DNA from: Alteromonas halophila
Lineage (GTDB): Bacteria; Pseudomonadota; Gammaproteobacteria; Enterobacterales; Alteromonadaceae
DNA: 64,000 nt
Direction of reading: 5' to 3'
Assembly: GCF_014651815.1 (NCBI RefSeq)
Contig: NZ_BMXP01000001.1
Location: 685,180-749,179, forward strand
In this document: positions 16,764 through 25,593 of the stretch, piece after piece
Numbering within the stretch: position 1 is the stretch's first letter
Layout of the letters: every line of letters starts with the position of its first letter
Program-made: the position numbers and the translations under genes
The notes under the pieces: model-generated
The model's input: only the letters and a program-made list of their open reading frames with translations
Told to the model about the DNA's origin: nothing
The model's database searches: none

Positions 16764-19151
16764 ATGAAAATCAGTGAAAATTGGCTAAGAGAGTGGGTCA
16801 ACCCTGCATTATCAACAAACGAACTGTCTGAGCAATTAAGCATGGCCGGTCTGGAAGTCGACGGGGTTGAACCTGTTGCCGCAGAATTTACCGGCGTTGT
16901 TGTAGGCCGCGTCGTCAGTTGTGGCCAGCATCCAAATGCTGACAAGCTTCAGGTGACAAAAGTGAACGTCGGCGGTGATGAGTTGCTGGACATCGTCTGT
17001 GGCGCGCCAAACTGTCGTCAGGGTTTGAAAGTGGCGGTGGCCACTGTGGGTGCAGTGTTACCAGGTGACTTTAAAATTAAAAAGGCCAAGCTGCGTGGCG
17101 AGCCGTCGATGGGCATGCTGTGCAGCTATTCGGAGCTGGGCATCAGCGAGGATCATGACGGGATCATTGAGCTGCCGCAGGATGCAGCAGTGGGCCTGGA
17201 TATCCGGGAATACCTGAATCTCAATGACAGCAGCATAGAAATTGATTTAACCCCGAATCGTGCAGACTGCCTGGGCGTCCGCGGGATTGCCCGTGAAGTG
17301 GGCGTGCTGAACAATCTGGATGTCTGTGAACCTGAGGTTGAGGCCGTAGCCCCGACCATTGACGATAGCATCTCCATTCGGCTGGACGCCCCCGACGCCT
17401 GCCCGCGTTATCTGGGCAGGGTGATCAAAGGGGTCGACGTGAGCGCTGAATCGCCGCTGTGGCTCAAAGAGAAACTGCGTCGCAGTGGCATTCGCAGCAT
17501 CGATCCTATCGTTGATGTGACGAATTTTGTGCTGCTGGAGCTGGGGCAGCCTATGCATGCCTTTAATTTTAATGCCATCGACGGTGGCATTACGGTACGT
17601 ATGGCCACACAGGGAGAGTCGCTGACGTTACTGGATGAAAATGTGGCTGAACTTAACAGCGATACGCTGGTCATTGCTGATGACAGCAAGCCGCTGGCGA
17701 TGGCCGGGATCTTTGGTGGCCTCGACTCCGGTGTGAACACCGAGACCAGAGACATTTTGCTGGAAAGTGCTTTCTTCAGCCGTGATGCGATATTGGGCCG
17801 TGCACGCCAGTACGGACTGCATACTGATGCGTCACACCGCTATGAGCGTGGCGTTGATCCCGAACTGCAGCAAAAGGCCATGGAGCGCGCCACCGGTCTT
17901 ATTCTGTCAATTTGTGGCGGTCAGGCCGGACCCATTGAAGAAGCCGTTGATACCTCCTCATTGCCAGAGCGCGCCAGCATTTTGCTGCGCAGAGAACGTC
18001 TGGATCGGGTGCTTGGCGTGCATATTGACGATGAGCAGGTCACAGAAATGCTCAACCGGCTGGGGCTAAACGTGTCGGTGACAGAAGCAGGCTGGCAGGC
18101 ACAGGCGCCGGGTTACCGGTTTGATATTGCGATTGAAGAAGATCTCATCGAGGAGGTGGCACGCGTGTACGGCTATAACAATATTCCAAATGTGTCGCCC
18201 ACGGCGACACTGAATATGTTGCCGGCACAGGAAGGTAAACTGGCCACTACACAGTTTACTTCACTGCTTGTATCCCGTGGCTACCACGAGGCCATTACCT
18301 ATTCATTCGTCGATCCCAAGGTGCAAAATGCACTGTTTCCGGATCATAAAGGCATGGAACTGCCGCACCCTATTTCTTCGGACATGTCCGTCATGCGGGT
18401 GAGCCTGTGGCCGGGGCTGCTAGGTGCGGCGGCCTATAATCAGAAGCGTCAGCAGGCCAGTATTCGCCTGTTTGAAACAGGGCTGCGTTTTTTGCCTGAG
18501 CCGGATGCGCCTAATGGCGTGAATCAGCAACCGGTGATTGCCGGGGTGCTGGCCGGACGCCGTGTCGCTGAGCACTGGGACAGCAACGACGACGTGGTGG
18601 ACTTCTTTGATGCCAAGGCCGATGTCGAAGCGCTGCTGGCGCTGACCGGCAAGTCCGGAGAGGTCAGCTTTAGTGCTGCCAGCCATCAGGCGTTACACCC
18701 GGGGATCAGTGCTGAAGTGAAAATCGATGAGAAGGTGGTCGGCTATGTTGGCGCTGTCCATCCGCAGTTTGCCAAACTGCTGGGTATCAATGGCCGTGCA
18801 TTTGTTTTCGAACTGGAACTCAATGCGATTAGTGAGCGCCATTTGCCCAGTGCAGTGCCCGTTTCACGCTTCCCATCTAATCGTCGCGATATTGCGATAA
18901 TCGTTGAAGATTCGGTGCATGTTGGAGATATACTTTCGCATGCGAAAAAAATTGGCGTAAATCAACTAGTTGGCCTAAACTTGTTCGACGTGTACAAAGG
19001 CAAGGGGATTGAACCCGGTTACAAGAGCCTTGCATTGTCACTTCATCTGCAGGATCCCGAGAAAACACTGGCTGAAGCAGAGATCCAGCAAGCGGTAGAT
19101 ACCGTAGTTCGGGAACTGAAAAATAAGTTTGGGGCAGCGTTAAGAGAGTAA
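16764..19151 (+). CDS. pheT: phenylalanyl-tRNA synthetase beta subunit
   Basis: 795 residues, full length. In order: a tRNA-binding OB-type domain (residues ~40-150, [19 protein letters not shown]), B3/B4 editing domain (~205-400, including the [18 protein letters not shown] segment just before), B5 domain (~410-475), the non-catalytic class II-like core, and a C-terminal ferredoxin-fold anticodon-binding domain from ~700 ([19 protein letters not shown]). It forms an alpha2beta2 enzyme with PheS, edits mischarged Tyr-tRNA-Phe, and lies in the conserved pheS-pheT-ihfA order. Confidence 0.97.
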   Translation: MKISENWLREWVNPALSTNELSEQLSMAGLEVDGVEPVAAEFTGVVVGRVVSCGQHPNADKLQVTKVNVGGDELLDIVCGAPNCRQGLKVAVATVGAVLPGDFKIKKAKLRGEPSMGMLCSYSELGISEDHDGIIELPQDAAVGLDIREYLNLNDSSIEIDLTPNRADCLGVRGIAREVGVLNNLDVCEPEVEAVAPTIDDSISIRLDAPDACPRYLGRVIKGVDVSAESPLWLKEKLRRSGIRSIDPIVDVTNFVLLELGQPMHAFNFNAIDGGITVRMATQGESLTLLDENVAELNSDTLVIADDSKPLAMAGIFGGLDSGVNTETRDILLESAFFSRDAILGRARQYGLHTDASHRYERGVDPELQQKAMERATGLILSICGGQAGPIEEAVDTSSLPERASILLRRERLDRVLGVHIDDEQVTEMLNRLGLNVSVTEAGWQAQAPGYRFDIAIEEDLIEEVARVYGYNNIPNVSPTATLNMLPAQEGKLATTQFTSLLVSRGYHEAITYSFVDPKVQNALFPDHKGMELPHPISSDMSVMRVSLWPGLLGAAAYNQKRQQASIRLFETGLRFLPEPDAPNGVNQQPVIAGVLAGRRVAEHWDSNDDVVDFFDAKADVEALLALTGKSGEVSFSAASHQALHPGISAEVKIDEKVVGYVGAVHPQFAKLLGINGRAFVFELELNAISERHLPSAVPVSRFPSNRRDIAIIVEDSVHVGDILSHAKKIGVNQLVGLNLFDVYKGKGIEPGYKSLALSLHLQDPEKTLAEAEIQQAVDTVVRELKNKFGAALRE

Positions 19152-19154
19152 ACT

Positions 19155-19451
19155 ATGGCATTAACCAAAGCCGAGATGGCTGAACACTTATTCGAGAAGC
19201 TAGGCATTAATAAACGCGACGCGAAAGATCTGGTAGAGGTTTTCTTTGAGGAGATCAAAGAAGCACTGGAATCTGGCGAACAAGTGAAACTATCAGGTTT
19301 TGGTAATTTTGACCTGCGGGACAAAAATGAGCGTCCTGGACGCAACCCTAAAACGGGCGAAGATATTCCTATCAAAGCCCGTCGTGTAGTGACTTTCCGT
19401 CCGGGCCAGAAGCTGAAAAGCCGGGTTGAGAACTCTACACCAACTGACTAA
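19155..19451 (+). CDS. ihfA: integration host factor alpha subunit
   Basis: 98 residues of the HU/IHF family. Features: [24 protein letters not shown] dimer helices (read as [15 protein letters not shown]), [21 protein letters not shown], the beta-ribbon arm with Pro-Gly that intercalates DNA, and [15 protein letters not shown]. The gene lies 3 bp after pheT, the standard gammaproteobacterial arrangement. The product heterodimerises with IhfB and bends DNA at promoters, att sites and integron or transposon ends. Confidence 0.96.
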   Translation: MALTKAEMAEHLFEKLGINKRDAKDLVEVFFEEIKEALESGEQVKLSGFGNFDLRDKNERPGRNPKTGEDIPIKARRVVTFRPGQKLKSRVENSTPTD

Positions 19452-19453
19452 CC

Positions 19454-19498
19454 CTCAGGGACTGCCGTACTGCGACCTGCAACTGGCAGTTTCCTGAG
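19454..19498 (+). terminator. hairpin after pheST-ihfA
   Basis: CTCAGG and ACTGCC pair with GGCAGT and CCTGAG across a short loop, followed by TATTTGT. A likely terminator of the pheST-ihfA operon, with a weak T tract. Confidence 0.5.
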
Positions 19499-19895
19499 TA
19501 TTTGTCTGGTGTGTTATAAACATCTGGCCAGAGGGTCTTGCCAAGCGGGTCTGCATGGCTGTGATGGCGGTGTTAATCGTGTCACTCATGCTGCACGCTG
19601 AGTGACATTAACCATGTTTGCGTCTTGTTTATAGCCATGCTGTGGCGGTGCTCATTGTCTTACTTTGTCATTCACACACCATTATTGTTATACGCAATAC
19701 GCGGCAATTGCGACGGTTATTCAGACACCACCTTCAGTATTGCAAATGTATCCTGCCATTGCTGACGCCGGACTGGTTACTGCGTCTTATCATCAGTTAT
19801 GTTAGGCTTGCCTGCATATTCTGTCCTCTAAGAAGTGGATAGTACCAATACACAGTCATAACACATTTCCCCGGAATTTCTGTTTGAGGCCATTC
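19499..19895. other. intergenic region with perfect palindrome
   Basis: No gene seen over about 400 bp. TGTCACTCA (19580-19588) and TGAGTGACA (19599-19607) form a perfect 9-bp inverted repeat with a 10-base spacer and TTAAT/ATTAA outside, suited to a dimeric regulator operator or a small stem-loop. Confidence 0.4.
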
Positions 19896-20468
19896 ATGAA
19901 AAAGATCCTCATTATATTTCTGGTTGTGGGTATAGCGATAGGCGGGCGCCTGCTTTATTTGTCCCAGCAACCCAGCGAGTCGCAAACCGCGCCCCCTGTT
20001 ATCACGGTCATGGATATTCTTCATGCCTCGGATTTTCAGGCAGGTATTAAAAAAGCGGTGAAAGAGAGCAATGACAGCGCCCTGAAGTCCTGGATGGACA
20101 AAGCCCAGCATGTCGGCTCTGAAGCCGGCCTCAGTGATGAAGATCTTGACTGGCTTAAGTCTGAACAGGCCCGGGATTATGCCGTGTTTAACGCCAAGCG
20201 CGCGTTGTTTAACGAAGCCTTTGAGAAGCGCTTTGTCGCGTTAGAAGGCATCGAAGATGTAAAGAATGCCTACCCGGAAGCCAAAAATCTTTTTCCTAAA
20301 GCCGATAGCCTTATAGAGAAGCGGGATAAAATAATTTACAGCATTGCGCAAACTCTGGCCGAGGGCAACACGCCCACTGAACAGGATTTAGCCGACGCCC
20401 GCGATGTCTGGCAGCAGCGCTATGCCGATAGCGCCAGCGACACCTTAACACCCGCAGGCGATAGCTGA
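19896..20468 (+). CDS. membrane-anchored periplasmic protein of unknown function
   Basis: 190 residues. A short cytosolic start (MKK) and one span (ILIIFLVVGIAIGGRLLYL) anchor a helical, highly charged periplasmic domain with conserved-looking DFQAGIKKAVKESNDS and KNLFPKADSLIEKRDKIIY segments. No family recognised. I chose the ATG at 19896 (TGAGG six bases upstream) over an upstream TTG at 19884. It is convergent with the penicillin acylase gene. Confidence 0.6.
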   Translation: MKKILIIFLVVGIAIGGRLLYLSQQPSESQTAPPVITVMDILHASDFQAGIKKAVKESNDSALKSWMDKAQHVGSEAGLSDEDLDWLKSEQARDYAVFNAKRALFNEAFEKRFVALEGIEDVKNAYPEAKNLFPKADSLIEKRDKIIYSIAQTLAEGNTPTEQDLADARDVWQQRYADSASDTLTPAGDS

Positions 20469-20484
20469 GCCAAATAGTCCCGGT

Positions 20485-22779
20485 CTAAGGTGATGGGCGC
20501 CAGTGCCGGCTTGCTTCAATGTGCTGTGGCAGTAACGGGGTGGCGGTATTGTTCACATAGTCACCGAATCCGCGCCGGAAATACGGCGATAACGGGTGAC
20601 CGGATTGCCCGCCAGGCAGGGTAAGGATGGCTTTATCGAGCGCACCGGGCCGCACAAACAACCGCTGTGAGGCACCAAATGACGGCGCCTGTACTGCCGG
20701 CATATAGCTGTCTCCAAAGCCGGAGTGAACGGGCATGTTCAGCGCATCGCCCAGTACCGGGATCTGCGCGGCAAACGGATGTCTGATGGTCAGTGCGTTA
20801 ACCCGTCCCCAGTTAACATCGGCAAGGCCGTTACCCCTGTCATATCGCGCCAGCAGTTTATTTCTGGTTTGCTGATAGGCATCAATAAGCAGATCGTCAT
20901 AGGTGGCATAGCGGTTTGCCAGCCAGTCCTGAGGCTGTTGCCGCAGTAACTGCCACAAGGCAGGCTCAACGCCCCGAAGCAGCGGGCCGGTGTTCACATC
21001 CTGTGACTCCAGTTGCGCAAGCACAGGGCCTATCATTAAGTCGGACACCGCGGAGCGAAAACGACGTACCAGTGTGTAGCCGACAGAGTCTGCGCAGGCG
21101 CACGCCTGCCAGTCATTCAGATAACGCAGGTCCTCGCGGTACGCATCCGGGCGACTGCTCAGTGTCGACACCAGCAGTTCATGCCATGGGGCCAAAAATA
21201 GCGCCCGGTTATCCAGCTGGATATCATAAAAATCCTGCTCATCGAACTGGGTTTTATTGAACAGATTGTCGCGAATCTGCATCGCCCTGGCGCCCAGGGC
21301 ATAGCCACCATTCCCAAAGCGTGAGACCTGTGAGGTGGAAATGACCCTGGCGTTGGCGGTCCACAACCGCGCCGATGCGGGATTTTTCACTACCGGCAGA
21401 TCAGATTCTGCTTGTGACCAGGCGAGATCATAGGCCGCTTCATCAATGGCTGTATTGGACGGCGACAGACGTGCAGGCACGGCACCGGCGGGTGTCCAGG
21501 CAGCATTGCCGGTGCGATCTACAACCATCATGTTCTGGGTTGGCATACCCATGCTGTGGGCAAGAGCGAGCGCGCTGTCCACATCCTTCATGCCATCCAG
21601 ACGGGTAACCGCCAGATTAACAGCATAGGGCTGGTGGGCCACCCAGCTTAGCGCATAGCGGTCACCCGCATAGGCCTTTACCGGGCCATAGTCACTGCGC
21701 TGGAAAGTAAAGGTCTCTTCGCTGTCTTTAAGCCTGATGGTCTCGCTCACGTTATACGTGGTAGCGCTTTTTGACAGTTTCACCCAGTCAACGGTATCTA
21801 AGTTGGCATTGGTAAAGCCCCAGGCAATATGGCCGTTTGTACCTACCACAATACCGGGCAGTCCAGGCAGCGATACGCCTGTTACGCTTAACTCCTCGCC
21901 ATCGAGGGTATAGTTGAGTTGCGCCCGGTACCAGATGATAGGAACCCGCAGGCCCAGATGCATGTCGTTCGCCAGCATAGCGCCGGGCGTATTTGTGGCC
22001 TCGCCTGTGACGGCCCAGTTATTACTGCCGATATCCACAGGCTCTGAACGCTGGTAGGCAAGGGCGTTATCGGTAATATTGTCAGGAAAAGCAGGTGTTG
22101 GTGCAGTACCTGTATCAAATTCACTGCCATCCAAAGCGGCCTGGTAGCTCCCATGCTGGCTAAGAAAGCCCAGCATAGCATCACCATAATGCGCTAACAC
22201 CGCATTGCGAGCCCAGTCAAAGGCGACCTGACCAGACTGCAGATCCATGTACATACTGTAAATAACCAGCAGGCTGTCAGTGGGTGTCCATGGCGCAATA
22301 TTGACACCTGCCAGAATGTATTCTGGCGGTGGTACCGGCATTTCCTCTATGGCCGTATTCACGCCGTTAGCGTACTGTGACAGCAGGGTTTGTTGCCAGT
22401 CAGGCAGGGCGGCGAAGGCATCTGCAGCACGCTGGCTGAACTGGTGAAAGCGTGCGCGCTTATCGACGTCAACGGCAGCGCTACCCACCCATTCACTCAG
22501 TTTGCCTGCAGCAGCCCGGCGTTGTAAATCCATCTGAAATAAGCGATCCTGCCCATGTGCCACCCCCAGGGCAAAGGCTGCATCGTTGCGGTTTGCGGCG
22601 GTAATGACTGCCTGCCCGAGTTGATCCCGGGATAGGGTCAGTGGCGCAGAAATGTGACGGCTCACCGATTCGCCTTCCAGGTCGGGTAAGCTGGCACGCA
22701 GTACAAGATATGCCACAGCTACACCGGTAAAAAGCAAGCCTGCAACGACAGCGAATAACCACTTTATCCATGTCAGCAC
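20485..22779 (-). CDS. penicillin acylase family Ntn-hydrolase
   Basis: 764 residues, a single polypeptide precursor in the usual acylase size range. An N-terminal anchor (WLFAVVAGLLFTGVAVAYLVL) replaces a cleavable signal, so the enzyme probably faces the periplasm. The A chain ends at ~245, followed by the autoprocessing site with nucleophile Ser in DIGSNNWAV near residue 249, then NDMHLGLRVPIIWY and GITNGHIAWGFTNANLD-like blocks (visible as GLPGIVVGTNGHIAWGFTNA). Family members cleave amide bonds in penicillin G, cephalosporins or acyl-homoserine lactones. Which applies here is unknown. GTG start behind GGGAG. Divergent from nagZ. Confidence 0.9.
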   Translation of the reverse strand: MLTWIKWLFAVVAGLLFTGVAVAYLVLRASLPDLEGESVSRHISAPLTLSRDQLGQAVITAANRNDAAFALGVAHGQDRLFQMDLQRRAAAGKLSEWVGSAAVDVDKRARFHQFSQRAADAFAALPDWQQTLLSQYANGVNTAIEEMPVPPPEYILAGVNIAPWTPTDSLLVIYSMYMDLQSGQVAFDWARNAVLAHYGDAMLGFLSQHGSYQAALDGSEFDTGTAPTPAFPDNITDNALAYQRSEPVDIGSNNWAVTGEATNTPGAMLANDMHLGLRVPIIWYRAQLNYTLDGEELSVTGVSLPGLPGIVVGTNGHIAWGFTNANLDTVDWVKLSKSATTYNVSETIRLKDSEETFTFQRSDYGPVKAYAGDRYALSWVAHQPYAVNLAVTRLDGMKDVDSALALAHSMGMPTQNMMVVDRTGNAAWTPAGAVPARLSPSNTAIDEAAYDLAWSQAESDLPVVKNPASARLWTANARVISTSQVSRFGNGGYALGARAMQIRDNLFNKTQFDEQDFYDIQLDNRALFLAPWHELLVSTLSSRPDAYREDLRYLNDWQACACADSVGYTLVRRFRSAVSDLMIGPVLAQLESQDVNTGPLLRGVEPALWQLLRQQPQDWLANRYATYDDLLIDAYQQTRNKLLARYDRGNGLADVNWGRVNALTIRHPFAAQIPVLGDALNMPVHSGFGDSYMPAVQAPSFGASQRLFVRPGALDKAILTLPGGQSGHPLSPYFRRGFGDYVNNTATPLLPQHIEASRHWRPSP

Positions 22780-22867
22780 GTGTAATACTCCCTTTTTTTC
22801 TCTATCCTACGCACAGCGTCAGCAGAAGAAAAGTGACGATTTTATAAACACGTCTACAGGAGGATGT

Positions 22868-23875
22868 ATGGGGCCGCTGGTTCTGGATTGTCAGCAGGAA
22901 ACGCTTTTACCAGAAGAAAAAGAAAAACTGGCGCACCCGGTTACGGGCGGGGTTATCCTGTTTAGCCGTAACTACGTCGATAAAGCACAGCTGGCAGCGC
23001 TGGTCGCGGACATTCGGAAGGCGGCAGGTAAACCTCTTCTCATCGCGGTGGATCATGAAGGTGGCCGGGTACAGCGTTTTCGACAGGGGTTTACAGCGTT
23101 ACCTGCCATGGGCAATATTCTTAGTGAAGCAAAGGATCGCCAGCAGGCCCGGGAGCTGGCACACGCCTGTGGCGTCATTATGGCCTATGAGCTGAAAGCT
23201 CTGGATATTGACCTGAGTTTTGCGCCGGTGCTGGATCTCAATGGTGTGTCAGAGGTTATCAGGGATCGCGCTTTTTCAGACAATACCGACGAGGTGATTA
23301 TGCTGGCAGATGCCCTTATCGACGGGCTGCATCTGTTAGCCATGCCCGCCACTGGCAAGCACTTTCCTGGTCACGGCAGTGTGCAGGCGGATTCGCACAT
23401 TGATGTGCCCGTAGATGAGCGCGACTGGGACACGATTGAGCAACTCGACCTGAAAACCTTCTCGGCGCTGATCCGTGCAAATAAGCTCGATGCCATGATG
23501 CCTGCACATGTTGTCTACCCGCAAATTGATAACCAGCCCGCCGGGTTTTCTTCAATCTGGCTGCAGCAGATTTTACGACAGAAACTGTCGTTTAACGGGC
23601 TTATTTTCTCTGATGATCTGTCAATGGAAGGCGCACGTGTCGCCGGTGACTATCCTGCACGTGCCAGAGCGGCGCTTGACGCAGGTTGTGATATGCTGCT
23701 TGCCTGCAACAATCCGGCAGGGGCTGAAGCGATCCTGGACTCGCTGAGTCATCAGCATTGTGAACGCCTGCCTGCACTGTTACAGTGCCCTCTGCCTGAC
23801 GCTGCAGGGCATCATTATAAGCAGGCAATACGCACCCTGAGTGCAGTCTGGCCCGAACTGGCCTGTCAACGGTGA
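22868..23875 (+). CDS. nagZ: beta-N-acetylhexosaminidase (peptidoglycan recycling)
   Basis: 335 residues, GH3 family, matching NagZ. Motifs: PVTGGVILFSRNYVD, AVDHEGGRVQRFR near 60, PVLDLNG near 118, KHFPGHGSVQADSH near 165 (catalytic His and substrate-binding loop), and IFSDDLSMEGAR with the Asp nucleophile near 248. No signal peptide, consistent with a cytosolic enzyme. It removes GlcNAc from anhydro-muropeptides imported during wall recycling, and its products can signal AmpC induction. AGGAGG just upstream of the ATG. Confidence 0.95.
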   Translation: MGPLVLDCQQETLLPEEKEKLAHPVTGGVILFSRNYVDKAQLAALVADIRKAAGKPLLIAVDHEGGRVQRFRQGFTALPAMGNILSEAKDRQQARELAHACGVIMAYELKALDIDLSFAPVLDLNGVSEVIRDRAFSDNTDEVIMLADALIDGLHLLAMPATGKHFPGHGSVQADSHIDVPVDERDWDTIEQLDLKTFSALIRANKLDAMMPAHVVYPQIDNQPAGFSSIWLQQILRQKLSFNGLIFSDDLSMEGARVAGDYPARARAALDAGCDMLLACNNPAGAEAILDSLSHQHCERLPALLQCPLPDAAGHHYKQAIRTLSAVWPELACQR

Positions 23876-23899
23876 TGTTGCGAAGTCTTAACTGAGCCG

Positions 23900-24292
23900 T
23901 CACAGTAATGCGAGCATGGCGGCGATAAGCACTGCCGGACGACGAAACTTCCGGGGTAGTGCTTTTGAGGCGCGCGCCCCGCTTTGTTGCAGACGGTAAC
24001 CTGTGGCGGGCAAGGTCTCTATATACAGGTGGTGGCTGTCCGGCACCCTCGCCAGAGATTTACGCAACCGGCAAACCGCATGATTGATCGTGTCTTCAGA
24101 TACAAAGTTGTGCCCCCACAAGCAGGCCCGTATCTCTTCACGGGTCAGGGTATTGTCGGGCGCCTTCAGAAACTGCTGAAATAAGGCACCACACTGCTTG
24201 CTTAACAGATGTGGCGCGTGTCTGACGTGTGTGCTGACTTCACGGGTGCGGCTGTTATAAGTCAGACCGGCAAGCGAACGGCTGATGCTCAT
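23900..24292 (-). CDS. truncated ToxR/CadC-like winged-helix regulator
   Basis: 130 residues. Residues ~10-105 form an OmpR/PhoB-type winged helix (LTREEIRACLWGHNFVSEDTINHAVCRLRKSL, read as ALWGHNF-like wing with EDTINHAVCRLRKSL recognition helix, then IETLPATGYRL). A basic stretch (KALPRKFRR) follows, then a start of a membrane segment, PAVLIAAMLALL, where the protein ends at TGA. ToxR-type regulators normally carry a full span and a periplasmic sensor domain; here both are missing. No continuing frame is visible after the stop. It could be a truncated remnant or a small soluble/membrane-tethered DNA-binding protein. Good ribosome-binding site (AGGGGGA). Confidence 0.75.
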   Translation of the reverse strand: MSISRSLAGLTYNSRTREVSTHVRHAPHLLSKQCGALFQQFLKAPDNTLTREEIRACLWGHNFVSEDTINHAVCRLRKSLARVPDSHHLYIETLPATGYRLQQSGARASKALPRKFRRPAVLIAAMLALL

Positions 24293-24658
24293 AATTCCCC
24301 CTAAGAGTGCAAGTGATTATTCCGACAACACCTCAGATGTAGCCGGGTGGTTAACCATACACAACGCGTTAATGTGCAGTACTGCTGGTACAGGTTTAAG
24401 TGTATTTTCAAATCTCAGATGGGTAAAAATAATAAGCGATAAACGACCATAAAGCACCGATAAGCGTGTCTGAAGTGATAACAGTGTGTAATGCTGGGAC
24501 AGGCGGTATAGACCACGGGATAAGCGGTAAGGAGCTTTTTTCTGTCATGTAAATGTCAGCGCACTGTCATCGAATTCAATGGCGATGAGACGCACACTTA
24601 GGATGTGCAATCTGCACTTCATTTACGTTAGATAGCATGATCGCTTAAGGAGCTTCTC
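24293..24658. promoter_or_regulatory. regulatory region with repeated ATAAGCG motifs
   Basis: The gap between the winged-helix gene and the DUF3718 gene has ATAAGCG at 24432, ATAAACG at 24439, ATAAGCG at 24460 and ATAAGCG at 24520, all on the + strand. Two of them are 21 bp apart, about two helical turns. They could be sites for the divergent regulator, but this is inference. A separate Pho box lies downstream (24542-24570). Confidence 0.4.
24542..24570 (+). promoter_or_regulatory. Pho box (PhoB binding site)
   Basis: Three 7-base units with an 11-bp period: CTGTCAT (24542-24548), ATGTCAG (24553-24559) and CTGTCAT (24564-24570), each separated by four bases. This fits the PhoB direct-repeat consensus CTGTCAT. 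It lies about 90 bp before the ATG at 24659. Phosphate control of that gene is inferred. Confidence 0.65.
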
Positions 24659-25060
24659 ATGACGTCGTTCAAACACCGCATCACAACTATTGTTAAAACC
24701 GGTGCTGTGCTCACCACCCTTGCGTTTTCATCACATGCGCTCGCAGTCGACCCCTATGTAGAAAATATGCTGATAGGTTTTTGTAAGGCTTCGATGAGAA
24801 ATGACGTGCTTGCACTTCACCGCAGTATTCGCAGCCACCGGATGGATTACGTGACAGTGGCTGACAAAGTAGTGTGTAACTCGCAGCCAATAATGAACTT
24901 TGCTATGCAATATGGCGCTGTCGATACCTACCGTTCGTTTGAGCGCCGCCTGCCATCAACCCTGCGCAAACGTATTGAAATTCGCGACATGTCCAGTATC
25001 TCTGAATCAGACGACGTCTGGGCGGTGACGTTTGACGTCGCGAACGACGTAGCGAAGTAA
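24659..25060 (+). CDS. secreted DUF3718 domain protein
   Basis: 133 residues with a signal peptide (MTSFKHRITTIVKTGAVLTT region, cleavage after SHALA). The mature part carries the DUF3718 pattern: NMLIGFCKASMRNDVLALHRSI, then DKVVCNSQPIMNFAMQYGA with a second Cys that may pair with the first. DUF3718 is a small domain found mainly in Alteromonadales and Shewanella, with no known function. A Pho box upstream suggests induction under phosphate limitation. AAGGAGC ribosome-binding site. Convergent with the cobalamin adenosyltransferase gene. Confidence 0.75.
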   Translation: MTSFKHRITTIVKTGAVLTTLAFSSHALAVDPYVENMLIGFCKASMRNDVLALHRSIRSHRMDYVTVADKVVCNSQPIMNFAMQYGAVDTYRSFERRLPSTLRKRIEIRDMSSISESDDVWAVTFDVANDVAK

Positions 25061-25077
25061 TACTCTGTTGCCGGCGG

Positions 25078-25593
25078 TCAGGCCCGGGTATCGGCTACGC
25101 CGGCAGTAAAGTTGAGGTGGCGGGCAAGGGTATAAAGGTAATCTGACAGCCGGTTCAGGTACATCACCACCATGTCCGGCACGTCATGCTCTCGCCTGAG
25201 CGTGGTAATAGTGCGCTCGGCCCGTCGACAGACAGCCCTGCATACATGCGCCTGTGCAGCTGCCTGACAGCCGCCAGGCAAAATGAAATAGCTTTGCGGC
25301 GGCAACACGTCCTGCAATGTATCAATATGCTCTTCGAGTGTTGTGATACTGGCCTGACTCAGAGAGGATGACGCTGAAATAGCGAACCCAACCTGAAACA
25401 GGTTGCGCTGAATATTGGCCAGCAATTCACATTCGTCTTCGTGACAAAAGTTTGCCAGCAAGCCGAGGTGACTGTTGAGCTCATCAATATCACCATAGGC
25501 GGCCAGAAGCGTATTGTCTTTGTCTACGCGCATGGGTTTATCGACATAAACCTGAGTGGTGCCCTGATCGCCCTTGCGTGTGTAAATTTTCAC
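25078..25593 (-). CDS. PduO-type cob(I)yrinic acid a,c-diamide adenosyltransferase
   Basis: 171 residues. The N-terminal MKIYTRKGDQGTTQVY segment binds ATP; AAYGDIDELNSHLG and the C-terminal RRAERTITTLRREHDV plus LNRLSDYLYTLARHLN complete the PduO/MMAB fold. The enzyme transfers the adenosyl group of ATP to cob(I)alamin, producing coenzyme B12 for methylmalonyl-CoA mutase or similar enzymes. The GTG start directly follows the stop of the upstream gene, with AGGAGCAGGA as ribosome-binding site. It is the last gene of a likely mfd-csiV-adenosyltransferase operon. Confidence 0.92.
   Translation of the reverse strand: MKIYTRKGDQGTTQVYVDKPMRVDKDNTLLAAYGDIDELNSHLGLLANFCHEDECELLANIQRNLFQVGFAISASSSLSQASITTLEEHIDTLQDVLPPQSYFILPGGCQAAAQAHVCRAVCRRAERTITTLRREHDVPDMVVMYLNRLSDYLYTLARHLNFTAGVADTRA

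Noticed and set aside
24542..24570. Reading the 11-bp repeats as a CRISPR-like or iteron array.
   Set aside because: Only three 7-base units with 4-base spacers; the pattern fits a Pho box better than either alternative.
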